From Aneurinibacillus uraniidurans (GTDB lineage: Bacteria > Bacillota > Bacilli > Aneurinibacillales > Aneurinibacillaceae): a stretch of DNA of 64,000 nucleotides. This document shows, one piece after another, positions 17,561-26,111 of this stretch. A program made the translations under genes and the position numbers. Under the pieces are notes generated by a model. That model did no database searches. It was not told the DNA's origin and saw only the letters and a list, made by a program, of their open reading frames with translations. Every line of letters starts with the position of its first letter. The stretch's first letter is position 1. Location of the stretch: contig NZ_CP116902.1 of the NCBI RefSeq assembly GCF_028471905.1, positions 1,586,501-1,650,500 of the forward strand, given 5' to 3'.

Positions 17561-19357
17561 ATGAGCGCACAACAAATAGTTCCAAAAGGCGGCCAGTTTA
17601 TTCTCGAAGAAGTAGATTTTCAGTCTGTGTTTACACCGGAAGATGTAAGTGACGAGCAGAAAATGATTGCTCGCATGACGCGGGATTTTATTGAGGGAGA
17701 AGTAGAACCCCATGCGGAGGAAATCGAAAAGCTTAACTATGACCTGACAGTAAAGTTACTTCGGCAGGCAGGCGGGCTTGGTCTACTTGGAGCGGACGTC
17801 CCGGAAGCGTATGGGGGGGCAGCGCTTGATAAGATCAGCTCCAGTCTGATCGGAGAAAATATGGTACGGGGTGCAGCGTTTGCTTTAAGTCACGGCGCGC
17901 ACGTTGGCATCGGTACGTTGCCGATCGTATTTTTTGGTACACCGGAGCAAAAGGCTGCCTATTTACCGACCCTGACAACAGGTGAAAAGATAGCAGCCTA
18001 CTGCTTAACGGAGCCATCGTCTGGATCGGATGCACTCGGTGCCAAGACGACAGCTGTCCTAAATCAGGAAGGCACTCACTATATATTGAATGGTACGAAG
18101 CAGTATATTACGAATGCAGGTTTTGCGGATGTATTTGTCGTGTATGCAAAGGTGGATGGTGAGAAATTTACCGCCTTTATCGTAGAAAAAGAATTTTCGG
18201 GAGTGAGCACGGGCCCAGAAGAGAAGAAAATGGGAATCAAAGGCTCATCCACTCGACCGCTTATTCTCGAAGATGTAGCGGTTCCGATCGAGAATGTTCT
18301 CGGCGAGATTGGCAAGGGACATCAGATTGCGTTCAATATTTTGAATGTGGGACGATATAAGCTGGGCGTTGGTGCAGTTGGCACATCAAAATGGGCGATT
18401 GAGCTAGCGGTAAAATATGCGAAAGAGCGCAAGCAGTTCAACACGCCGATTATCAATTTTCCACTCATGCGTAATAAAGTAGCGAATATGGCGATTCGTA
18501 CGTATGTAAGCGAAAGCTTAACGTACCGTACTGGAGGGTATCTGGATGGAGCTGCTGAACATCTGAATTTGGAGACGTATGCGGCGGCAGAAGCGGCAAA
18601 AGCAATCGAAGAGCATGTAATCGAACATTCGATTGTCAAAGTGTTCGCCTCGGAAGTACTCGATTTTGTAGCAGATGAAGGGGTGCAGATGCACGGTGGC
18701 TACGGTTATATTTCAGAATACAAGATTGAACAGATTTATCGTGATTCCCGGATTAATCGTATTTTTGAGGGGACGAATGAGATCAATCGCTTGCTGATTC
18801 CAGGTACCTTGTTAAAACGTGCGATGCAGGGGCGCCTGCCACTGATGCAGAAGCTGCAAGAGCTGCAGAAGGAACTGGTTGGCTATATGCCGCCGCTTGA
18901 CATGAACGAGACGTTCGGGCTGCTCGAGGCGGAAACGAACATGCTTGCATCTGCTAAGAAAATCTTCCTCATGGTAGGAGGCGCTGCTGTACAAAAATAT
19001 ATGCAGAAACTGGAGAATGAACAGGAGATACTGAGCAATCTGTCTGATATGATCATAACGATTTATGCGATGGAATCGGCTTTGCTTCGTGCGAAAAAGA
19101 CAGCTGCAAACCAGGGAGAAGCGGCTGCCCGCATGCAAGTTGAGATGACACAGGCGTACTTCCGCGATGTGTGGGGCAATCTCGAAGTATGGGCAAAAGA
19201 AACATTGCTTGCGGTAAGCGAAGGAGATCCATTACGCACTCAGCTTTCGATCCTCAAAAAATTACTGCGTGCGCCACAAGTAAATACGATTGCACTGAAA
19301 CGTAGTATTGCGGCTCGTATTGTGAAAGCAGAGCAGTATACAACAGGAGTAAAGTAA
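17561..19357 (+). CDS. fadE: Acyl-CoA dehydrogenase with C-terminal extension
   Basis: The 598 residues are typical of the long FadE form in Bacillus. The acyl-CoA dehydrogenase core spans about residues 30-420 (AYCLTEPSSGSDALG, QMHGGYGYISEYKIEQIYRDSRINRIFEGTNEINR), with the catalytic-base region at FEGTNE. An extra helical domain of about 150 residues follows. It oxidises acyl-CoA to enoyl-CoA, passing electrons to ETF. It starts 28 bases after fadA with GGGGGATTAGG upstream and closes the operon before the terminator at 19365. Confidence 0.94.
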   Translation: MSAQQIVPKGGQFILEEVDFQSVFTPEDVSDEQKMIARMTRDFIEGEVEPHAEEIEKLNYDLTVKLLRQAGGLGLLGADVPEAYGGAALDKISSSLIGENMVRGAAFALSHGAHVGIGTLPIVFFGTPEQKAAYLPTLTTGEKIAAYCLTEPSSGSDALGAKTTAVLNQEGTHYILNGTKQYITNAGFADVFVVYAKVDGEKFTAFIVEKEFSGVSTGPEEKKMGIKGSSTRPLILEDVAVPIENVLGEIGKGHQIAFNILNVGRYKLGVGAVGTSKWAIELAVKYAKERKQFNTPIINFPLMRNKVANMAIRTYVSESLTYRTGGYLDGAAEHLNLETYAAAEAAKAIEEHVIEHSIVKVFASEVLDFVADEGVQMHGGYGYISEYKIEQIYRDSRINRIFEGTNEINRLLIPGTLLKRAMQGRLPLMQKLQELQKELVGYMPPLDMNETFGLLEAETNMLASAKKIFLMVGGAAVQKYMQKLENEQEILSNLSDMIITIYAMESALLRAKKTAANQGEAAARMQVEMTQAYFRDVWGNLEVWAKETLLAVSEGDPLRTQLSILKKLLRAPQVNTIALKRSIAARIVKAEQYTTGVK

Positions 19358-19364
19358 GCAAATT

Positions 19365-19403
19365 GGGCGGGTGAGTAGGTATCTCGCCCTCCCGCTTTTT
19401 TGA
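19365..19403 (+). terminator. Terminator of the fadNAE operon
   Basis: GGGCGGGTGAG and CTCGCCCTCCC form an 11-bp stem with one mismatch and a wobble pair, followed by GCTTTTTT. Confidence 0.8.
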
Positions 19404-19446
19404 TAAAGGAAAAGAGAGGACTCAAAATAAAGAGGAGGGATGCACC

Positions 19447-20964
19447 GTGACGTTAATAGACAATCTTGTGCGCAGTACGACTGATTATCCAGGACGAGTT
19501 GCATATGTGTATAATGGCGTTGAAACGACGTATGAAGAGCTGTATGAACAAGTCCATCATACGGCTTCCTATCTGGCGACAGCAGGCATCGGATCGGGAG
19601 ACCACGTAGCACTTTTACTCAGTAATTCGCCAGAATTTGTGATTGCCTATTATGGAATTTTGCTGTCCGGTGCGGCGGTTGTTCCGATTAATCCCTCGTA
19701 TACGGCACACGAATTGCAGTTTATTCTACACAACAGTGGTGCGCGGATGGCAATTGCTATGTCTGTACTTCTACCGGCCTTTGAAACAATGCGTCCGCAG
19801 CTTCCTGAATTACAGACGGTTGTATTGGCGGGTGTAGAAGAAACATCAGCACCGTGGACGGTACCGTTTCACAAAATGATAGCGTATACAAATTCGAGAT
19901 GGAAGGCTCCGGTTATCGACGGAGAGGATCGAGCGGTGATTTTGTATACGTCTGGTACGACCGGAACTCCGAAGGGAGCCATTCTTACGCATCGCAATAT
20001 GGCATCGAATGCGGATGCGATTTCGCAATACTTAGGTGTTTATACGAAAGATACGTTTGTGGCAGTGCTGCCGATGTTTCATGTTTTTTGCATGACGGTT
20101 TGTTTGAATGCACCGATTGCCAATGGCGCAAAGATACTCATTTTGCCGCGTTTTGGTCCGAAGCAGCTAATTGAGCTCATCGAAGAGCGACAGGCTACTA
20201 TCTTTGCAGGGGTGCCAGCGATGTACAATTTTATCATGCAGCAGCAGGATCTATCTCCGTCTGCACTGGCATCACTTCGTATTTGTGTGTCTGGCGGTGC
20301 CGCGATGCCGGTTGCGCTGCTTCATGAGTTTGAAAAGCGGTTTGATAAGGTAATATCGGAAGGGTATGGGTTGTCCGAAGCGGCTCCGGTTACCGCATTC
20401 AATCCCGTGGAAGGTGTGCGAAAACCGGGTTCCGTTGGTGTAGATATTCCGGGCGTTACAAATAAAGTGGTTGATGCAGAAGGAAGGGAGCTAGAACGGG
20501 GAGAAGTCGGAGAGTTGATCGTTAGGGGACCGAATGTGATGGTCGGATATCTGAATTTGCCAGAAGATACGGCGGTCGCTCTGCGTGATGGTTGGCTCTA
20601 CACGGGTGATATGGCATATATGGATGAGGATGGCTATGTATTCATTGTGGATCGCAAAAAAGATATGATTCTCGTTGGCGGTTATAATGTGTATCCTCGT
20701 GAAGTGGAGGAAGTCTTGTATATGCATCCGCTCGTTGTGGAAGCAGCGGTAATTGGGGTGCCTGATGAGAATTTTGGAGAACGGGTGCAGGCGTATGTAG
20801 TACGCAAGGATGAATCGTTGACAGAGAACGAGCTGTACGAACATTGCAGCCACGACCTGGCCCGCTATAAAGTTCCTAAGGATATTATTTTCATAGAAGA
20901 GCTTCCGAAGAATACAACAGGCAAAATTTTGCGTCGTTCCCTGAAAGACCGGGTTGTAAAGTAA
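19447..20964 (+). CDS. Long-chain fatty-acid-CoA ligase (LcfB-like)
   Basis: The 505 residues carry an adenylate-forming enzyme signature: AMP-binding loop ILYTSGTTGTPKGAILTH, motif GYGLSEAAPV, GWLYTGDMAYMDEDGYVFIVDRKKDMI and the C-terminal catalytic lysine region PKNTTGKILRR. It activates fatty acids to acyl-CoA, feeding the adjacent beta-oxidation operon. The start is GTG with GGAGGGAT upstream. It is separated from fadE by a terminator, so it is probably transcribed on its own. No FadR box was seen before it. Confidence 0.9.
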   Translation: MTLIDNLVRSTTDYPGRVAYVYNGVETTYEELYEQVHHTASYLATAGIGSGDHVALLLSNSPEFVIAYYGILLSGAAVVPINPSYTAHELQFILHNSGARMAIAMSVLLPAFETMRPQLPELQTVVLAGVEETSAPWTVPFHKMIAYTNSRWKAPVIDGEDRAVILYTSGTTGTPKGAILTHRNMASNADAISQYLGVYTKDTFVAVLPMFHVFCMTVCLNAPIANGAKILILPRFGPKQLIELIEERQATIFAGVPAMYNFIMQQQDLSPSALASLRICVSGGAAMPVALLHEFEKRFDKVISEGYGLSEAAPVTAFNPVEGVRKPGSVGVDIPGVTNKVVDAEGRELERGEVGELIVRGPNVMVGYLNLPEDTAVALRDGWLYTGDMAYMDEDGYVFIVDRKKDMILVGGYNVYPREVEEVLYMHPLVVEAAVIGVPDENFGERVQAYVVRKDESLTENELYEHCSHDLARYKVPKDIIFIEELPKNTTGKILRRSLKDRVVK

Positions 20965-20972
20965 ACAGAGGG

Positions 20973-21467
20973 AAGGCTGTCTCAAAAGCTGTAATATGGC
21001 GATTGAGGTAGCCTCTTTTTGTAGAATCGACAACGTTTCGGTTTACAAAAAGACTCTCATCGCCAAAATGATTTGCTCGGTACGCGGCTGGCTTTGCGCA
21101 AGCCATCTTCTTTATTTTTTACCTGCATAGCAACGCTCAGCCTCTTGATTTTGCTTGATGATGTTTACCAAGGTATGTTAGGAGCGGGATCGGGTGGGGC
21201 AACGGAACGCCTGTACGTGATTCCCCAGCGGAAGGGGCCGGACGAACGGGCTTTTGCCCACAATACTTCGATGCAAATACATCGTAGAAATCTTTTGTGG
21301 GCGAGTTCGGCTGGTACCTGGAGCGGACAGTCCCGACTTCTCTGTAAGCGTACCGAAGTGACGAGGTCCCACCCGATCCCGGCTCCTCTACCACACTTTG
21401 GAGAAAAACTTCATCAAGGAAAGAGGCTGTCCTGTTCGCCATGTTCTGACTTTTAGGACAGCCTCTT
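20973..21467 (+). repeat. Composite palindromic repeat, unit 1 (B palindrome absent)
   Basis: Order along the plus strand: terminal hairpin (20973-21014), a single ACAACGTTT at 21030-21038, a spacer (21039-21165), an A-type palindrome (21166-21402; arms GGAGCGGGATCGGGTGGG and CCCACCCGATCCCGGCTCC), then an inverted terminal hairpin (21422-21467). The spacer and A palindrome are near-identical, in reverse, to 22969-23330. Open frames across it on the minus strand are by-products of the palindrome. The outer hairpins may also terminate the ligase gene and the gene at 21477. Confidence 0.8.
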
Positions 21468-21476
21468 TCTTCTTTT

Positions 21477-21698
21477 TTATAATTCAGCAAAGCGAGCCAG
21501 GATTTCTTCATGTGCCGGATAGTTGTCGGCAGTGAAGTGTTTCTCTGCCCACGCCATCATTTCGTGGCGGCCAACAAACACAAATGTGTCTTCGCCCCAC
21601 TCCGTCGAAATTTCACGTACGGTAATTTTAGAACCTTCCGTCTCAGCTGTAATCATGTTCCAGTTATCTTCTTTATAGATGATATGTTTTTTAGCCAC
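21477..21698 (-). CDS. Small acidic hypothetical protein (73 aa)
   Basis: The start chosen is the GTG at 21698, with GGAAAGGG about ten bases upstream; a TTG at 21722 is the longer alternative. The sequence (KKHIIYKEDNWNMITAETEGSKITVREISTEWGEDTFVFVGRHEMMAWAEKHF...) looks like a genuine small alpha/beta protein. No family is recognised and there is no signal peptide. The gene ends next to the terminal hairpin of a repeat. Confidence 0.55.
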   Translation of the reverse strand: MAKKHIIYKEDNWNMITAETEGSKITVREISTEWGEDTFVFVGRHEMMAWAEKHFTADNYPAHEEILARFAEL

Positions 21699-21814
21699 CG
21701 TATTCAAACCCTTTCCATTCAAATAATCCGTCTTTAAGTCTAGCGATTGACGCGTTGTTTTGCAACTGATACGCTACTAATACTGACTATTTTGACGTAA
21801 AAAGGTGACAACAT

Positions 21815-22471
21815 ATGCTAACAAACGCTCAAATACGCCGGATTCTCGATACATTTGCCGAGATGTTTCCGGATGCGCATTGTGAATTAACTCATTCTAA
21901 TCCGTTCGAACTGACGATTGCTGTGCTTTTATCTGCTCAATGTACGGATGCGCTTGTAAACAAAGTAACCCCGCATCTGTTTGCGAAATACAAAAAGCCA
22001 CAAGATTATTTGAACGTTCCGCTTGAAGAGCTAGAGCAGGATATTCGAAGCATTGGCTTATACCGCAATAAAGCGAAAAACATTCAGAAGCTCGCTCGCT
22101 TGCTGTTGGATGAATACGATGGAGAAATCCCCAAGACGCATGCGGATCTCGTTCGTCTGCCGGGTGTCGGGCGCAAGACGGCGAATGTCGTCGTATCAAC
22201 CGCATTCGGGGTTCCGGCAATCGCGGTCGATACACACGTGGAGCGTGTCTCAAAGCGTCTGGGCATCGCGCGCTGGAAGGATACGCCCATTCAAGTGGAG
22301 GAGACGCTTATGAAGCGGGTGCCGCAGGATGAATGGAGCCTGACACACCATCGGATGATCTTTTTCGGACGCTATCATTGCAAGGCGCAAAATCCCCAGT
22401 GCCAGGTATGTCCACTGCTGGACCTATGCCGGGAAGGGAAGAAAAGAATGAAAGGGAAAAGTGAAAAATAA
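21815..22471 (+). CDS. nth: Endonuclease III (DNA glycosylase/AP lyase)
   Basis: The 218 residues are full length. The helix-hairpin-helix is LPGVGRKTANVVVS, with catalytic Asp in AIAVDTHVERVSKRLG and catalytic Lys in the preceding helix region. The C-terminal iron-sulphur cysteines are C-X6-C-X2-C-X5-C (CKAQNPQCQVCPLLDLC). It removes oxidised pyrimidines in base excision repair. It is not in the dnaD-nth arrangement of B. subtilis. Here it lies alone between two inverted composite repeats. Confidence 0.93.
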   Translation: MLTNAQIRRILDTFAEMFPDAHCELTHSNPFELTIAVLLSAQCTDALVNKVTPHLFAKYKKPQDYLNVPLEELEQDIRSIGLYRNKAKNIQKLARLLLDEYDGEIPKTHADLVRLPGVGRKTANVVVSTAFGVPAIAVDTHVERVSKRLGIARWKDTPIQVEETLMKRVPQDEWSLTHHRMIFFGRYHCKAQNPQCQVCPLLDLCREGKKRMKGKSEK

Positions 22472-22482
22472 TTAAAAATAGA

Positions 22483-22711
22483 TTGACAATTTAACAGTGG
22501 TGCTATAGTATAAACGTATAAACACGTACTGTTCCATGAAAGATCGCTCTTTCATCTCCAACATGTACGAGACTATTGATTAACAACGTTGTAACTCATC
22601 ACAGCTAACTGAGGAATCGACTGACCCGGGTATGCCAGCCGGGAGAACGAAGCGAGACCGGCCAGTTATATCGTAGCATGATATATGCTCCTGATATAAC
22701 TGGCCTTTTTG
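22483..22711 (+). promoter_or_regulatory. Promoter and structured leader with terminator upstream of the zinc-ribbon gene (attenuator or riboswitch candidate)
   Basis: TTGACA (22483-22488) and TAGTAT (22506-22511, spacing 17) form a promoter. The transcript would then contain a CGTAC/GTACG stem enclosing ATGAAAGA/TCTTTCAT, a CCCGG/CCGGG hairpin (22625-22643), and a 13-bp terminator stem GGCCAGTTATATC/GATATAACTGGCC followed by T5 (22660-22710). GCCGG at 22638-22642 can pair with CCGGC at 22658-22662, inside the 5' terminator arm, giving an alternative fold. No known riboswitch class is matched. CTGACCCGGGTATGCCAGC recalls the 3' half of a TPP element, but the 5' half is missing. Confidence 0.5.
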
Positions 22712-22743
22712 TTGTCCATGAGTTGAATTTTAAGGAGGAATGA

Positions 22744-22899
22744 ATGATGGGCTACAAAGACGAATGCATTTCTTGTGGAAAAGAGTTGGCATCTTGGGAA
22801 AGAAATCGAGCAGAGTGTCTCGATTGTCGCGAGATTGCCTGTGAAACGTATAGCGATGATGCTGATCATGAGGGCATCACGGAAGATTACGCCTCGTAG
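22744..22899 (+). CDS. Small zinc-ribbon-like protein (51 aa)
   Basis: AAGGAGG precedes ATG ATG (22744 or 22747). The product is acidic and has two Cys pairs, CISCGKEL and CLDCREIAC, the spacing of a rubredoxin-like knuckle or zinc ribbon. Function is unknown. It follows a 200-base structured leader with a terminator, which suggests expression controlled by attenuation. The stop abuts the terminal hairpin of composite repeat unit 2. Confidence 0.6.
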   Translation: MMGYKDECISCGKELASWERNRAECLDCREIACETYSDDADHEGITEDYAS

Positions 22900-22903
22900 T
22901 TAC

Positions 22904-23624
22904 GAGAGGCTGTCTCGAACGCTGTAGCATAGCGAAGGAGGCAGCCTCTTCTTTTTGGTGTGGTTTCGCCAAAGTGTAGTGGAGGAGCCGGGATCGGGCG
23001 GGGCCTCGTCACTTCGGTACGCTTGCGAAGAAGTTTGGACTGTCCGCTCCAGGTACCAGATGAACTCGCCCACAAAAGAGAGCCCACGATGTATTCGCAT
23101 CGAAGGATTGTGGGCAAAAGCCCGTTCACCTGCTCCCTTCCGCTAGGGATCGCGTACAGGCGTTCCGTTGCCCCGCCCGATCCCGCTCCTAGCACACTTT
23201 GGGTAAACATCATCAAGCAATATCAAGAGGCTGAGCGTTGCTATGCAGATAAAAAATAAAAAAGATGGCTTGCGCAAAGCCAGTCACGTCCCGAGCAAAT
23301 CATTCTGGCGACGAGAGTCTTTCTGTAAACCGAAACGTTGTGCGGGGAGTGGGAGAAGGGAGGAGCACGAGCGCCTGTACGTGCCTACGCAGCGGAGGGA
23401 GAACGGCGAGCGAGATTTTGCCCGCAATTCTTCGGTGAACGAGCATCGTAGGCAGTTCTTTGCGGGCACGTTCGCCGGGCTCCCGGAGCGGACAGTTTCC
23501 ACTTCCCTGCAAGCGTACCGAAACGAACGGCTCCTCCCTTCTCCCACTCCCTCTCACCAAACGTTGTCGATTCTACAAAGAAGACCGTCTCGCTCGCCAT
23601 GTTCGGTTTTTTAGGACAGCTTCT
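22904..23624 (-). repeat. Composite palindromic repeat, unit 2 (complete, reverse orientation)
   Basis: This is the reverse complement of unit 1 with one extra module. In plus-strand order: terminal hairpin (22904-22950), A-type palindrome (22969-23202), spacer (23203-23332), B-type palindrome (23333-23567) bounded by AAACGTTGT direct repeats (23333-23341 and 23559-23567), and a terminal hairpin (23581-23624). A and B palindromes share inner motifs (CGCCTGTACGT, TTTGCCCRCAA, GAGCGGACAGT, AAGCGTACCGAA) but have different outer stems. No credible protein is encoded across the 840 bases between genes. Confidence 0.8.
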
Positions 23625-23651
23625 GCATGTATGATCCAATACGCGCAGCAT

Positions 23652-23680
23652 TTGGAACTTGACACAGGAATGTGTACAAT
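23652..23680 (+). promoter_or_regulatory. Putative sigma-A promoter of pepF
   Basis: TTGGAA (23652-23657) and TACAAT (23675-23680) are spaced by 17 bases, 60 bases before pepF. Confidence 0.45.
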
Positions 23681-23740
23681 AAAAGAGTATCCAAACTACA
23701 GGAAGTGGAAGGAGGGAGCGGCCTTGTGCCGCGCTCATAA

Positions 23741-25561
23741 ATGGCTGAAACGACTCAAAAAACACTCCCAAAACGGTCAGAAGTCAAGCAGGAAAATAAA
23801 TGGAAGCTTGAAGATATGTTTTCATCAGATGCGGCATGGGAAGACGAATACAAGCAGGTGCAGCAGCATATTGAGGAGATCGGTCACTACAAAGGCAAAC
23901 TTGCTCAATCACCTGCTATATTGGCGGATTGCATGAAAACATACGCGAAGCTCGGCCTTGCGATGGAGCGAGTATATGTATATGCCCGCATGCGCCGGGA
24001 TGAAGATAATACGAATACGAAATATCAAGGCATGACAGATCGTGCTGGTTCGTTAAACGTTAGCGTGTCCAGTGCGACATCGTTCCTTGTTCCCGAGATC
24101 CTGGCGATGCCGGAAGAAAAACTCGAAAGCTACATTGCAGATCCTGCACTTGCATCGCATACGTTCTACTTAAAAGAAATCAAGCGTCAGAAAGCGCATG
24201 TCCTAAGTGAGATTGAAGAAAAAATCATCGCCCAGGCAGGTGAGCTGGCGCAGGCACCGCAGACGATTTTTGGGATGATCAATAATGCGGATATGGCCTT
24301 TCCAACGATTAAGGATGAGCATGGGAACGATGTGCAAATTACGCATGGCCGCTACATTCAATTGATGGAAAGCCAGGATCGCCGCGTGCGCCAGGAAGCT
24401 TTCAAGGCGGTGTATGATACGTATGGTAAGCAGAAAAATACGATTGCGGCTACCCTGAATGCAAGCGTCAAAAAAGACGCATTTTACGCCCGCATTCGTA
24501 AATATCCATCGGCACTGGCGGCAGCGCTTGATGATGATAACATCTCAACTGATGTGTACACGAATCTGATTCAGGCTGTGCGCGATAACTTGCCAGCGAT
24601 GCACCGATATGTGTCACTTCGTAAAAAACTGCTCAGTGTCGATGAGTTGCATATGTATGATTTGTATGTACCGATGGTCGGTGAAGTGAAAATGGACATT
24701 CCGTACGCAGAGGCGATCCGTCTTGTCAAAGAAGGGCTTAAGCCGCTTGGTAGTGAGTATGGGCATGTGCTCGATGAAGCATTCACATCTGGCTGGGTTG
24801 ACGTATACGAGAACGAAGGAAAAACAAGCGGCGCGTATTCCTGGGGGGCATATGGCACTCATCCATATGTACTGATGAACTACCATGATAACGTGAATAA
24901 CTTGTTCACACTGGCACATGAGATGGGCCATGCGATGCACAGCTATTACAGTGACAAAACACAGCCATACCTAGACGCACAGTACAAAATTTTCGTGGCG
25001 GAAGTAGCTTCCACGCTAAATGAATCGCTCCTTATGGATTACATGCTTAAAAATACGAAGGACCCACGTCAAAAAATGTACCTGCTCAATTATTACCTCG
25101 AACAGTTCCGCGGCACTGTGTATCGCCAGACGATGTTTGCGGAATTCGAGAAGCTGACACATGAGAAAGTGGAAGCAGGCCAGCCCCTTACGGCAGAGAC
25201 ACTGTGCAGCATGTACTATGATCTGAACAAAGACTACTATGGTCCAGACATGGTGATCGACGAAGACATTAAAATGGAATGGGCCCGCATTCCGCATTTC
25301 TATAACGAATTTTACGTCTATCAGTATGCGACCGGATTCTCCGCAGCTACAGCCCTATCCCAGCAAATCCTCAGCGAAGGCGAACCTGCGGTAAAACGCT
25401 ACTTGAACTTCTTGTCAAGCGGCGGCTCCGACTATCCAATCGAGCTCCTACGCAAAGCAGGGGTCGACATGGCATCCCCTGAGCCAGTCGTCGAAGGACT
25501 AAAAGTATTCGCTCGTCTGCTCGATGAAATGGAGAAGCTTGCAGAAGAGGTCGGCAAGTAA
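23741..25561 (+). CDS. pepF: Oligoendopeptidase F
   Basis: At 606 residues this is full length for the M3B PepF family. The zinc-binding motif HEMGHAMHSYYSD (HExxH) and the downstream Glu in FVAEVASTLNE are present, and the N-terminus LPKRSEVKQENKWKLEDMF is typical. It is a cytoplasmic metallopeptidase cleaving short peptides. The start is constrained by an in-frame stop directly upstream (TAAATG). The only good ribosome site, GGAGGG, is 24 bases from the ATG, with a GTG-CCG-CGC-TCA-TAA mini-frame between them. A terminator follows at 25577. Confidence 0.92.
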   Translation: MAETTQKTLPKRSEVKQENKWKLEDMFSSDAAWEDEYKQVQQHIEEIGHYKGKLAQSPAILADCMKTYAKLGLAMERVYVYARMRRDEDNTNTKYQGMTDRAGSLNVSVSSATSFLVPEILAMPEEKLESYIADPALASHTFYLKEIKRQKAHVLSEIEEKIIAQAGELAQAPQTIFGMINNADMAFPTIKDEHGNDVQITHGRYIQLMESQDRRVRQEAFKAVYDTYGKQKNTIAATLNASVKKDAFYARIRKYPSALAAALDDDNISTDVYTNLIQAVRDNLPAMHRYVSLRKKLLSVDELHMYDLYVPMVGEVKMDIPYAEAIRLVKEGLKPLGSEYGHVLDEAFTSGWVDVYENEGKTSGAYSWGAYGTHPYVLMNYHDNVNNLFTLAHEMGHAMHSYYSDKTQPYLDAQYKIFVAEVASTLNESLLMDYMLKNTKDPRQKMYLLNYYLEQFRGTVYRQTMFAEFEKLTHEKVEAGQPLTAETLCSMYYDLNKDYYGPDMVIDEDIKMEWARIPHFYNEFYVYQYATGFSAATALSQQILSEGEPAVKRYLNFLSSGGSDYPIELLRKAGVDMASPEPVVEGLKVFARLLDEMEKLAEEVGK

Positions 25562-25576
25562 AAAGTATCATGCTCC

Positions 25577-25614
25577 AAGGAGTTGCCCCGTATGTTAGTG
25601 GGGCAGCTCTTTTT
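25577..25614 (+). terminator. Rho-independent terminator after pepF
   Basis: GAGTTGCCCC and GTGGGGCAGCTC form a stem followed by eight T. The stem resembles the GGCTGTCC hairpins but lacks their conserved loop. Confidence 0.8.
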
Positions 25615-25683
25615 TTGGAATTCAAAAATATAGAAAAACTTGTTGGGCGAAGCTGTACAAAACTTGTGCTTGAGCGCGGACTG

Positions 25684-25913
25684 CCCAACTGTCGGCAGGA
25701 GCGGAGAAGGAAGATGCTGTGGAACGCTTTTACGCGCTACCCAGCGGAAGGGAGCAGGCATACGGGCCTTTGCCCATGACTCTTCTGCGCACAAACATCT
25801 TGTCCTTTATGGGCGAGTATGCCTGAACCCTAGAGCGGACAGTCCCCGCTTCTCCGCAGAGCGTAACCAAGTGACAAAGCGCCTTCCTTCGCCGCTCCTC
25901 CACTACACGTTGG
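25684..25913 (+). repeat. Diverged solitary palindromic repeat (A/B family)
   Basis: The outer arms CCCAAC...GCAGGAGCGG and CCGCTCCTCC...GTTGGG enclose the family's inner motifs in plus orientation: CCCAGCGGAAGGG, CCTTTGCCC, ATGGGCGAGT, AGAGCGGACAGTCCCCGCTTCTC and AGCGTAACCAAGTGAC. It is the most diverged full-length copy and has no spacer or partner palindrome. The 550-bp gap from 25562 to 26111 contains nothing else apart from the pepF terminator. Confidence 0.7.
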
Positions 25914-26111
25914 GTATCTCCATCCCTCTAGCGCATTTTCTACAGCCCTTGCCCCCAACTTTTTTCCTCCAAAACACCAATCTAGAAAAATAGTTCTAAT
26001 GTCGGAAAACTATTCTCGAACTTGTGCGTCTAAGTATAATGTTCAGCTTGTCGTTCCATTGGAAGAAGAAGTCGGAAGCAACATAGACAAACAAGGGAGC
26101 GAGATAGACAG

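Noticed and set aside
21137-21511. Minus-strand open frame of 124 codons across composite repeat unit 1
   Set aside because: It runs through the palindrome and both hairpins, has no ribosome site, and similar frames appear on both strands of every copy because the arms are inverted repeats.
22560-22660. TPP riboswitch before the zinc-ribbon gene
   Set aside because: Only CTGACCCGGGTATGCCAGC resembles the 3' half; the GGGGTGC and CTGAGA half is not present and the downstream gene is not a thiamine gene.
22887-23216. Open frames on both strands across repeat unit 2 (also 23385-23771 and 23460-23936)
   Set aside because: Arg/Ser/Pro-rich translations of palindromic DNA; no start signals, and their positions track the repeat modules.
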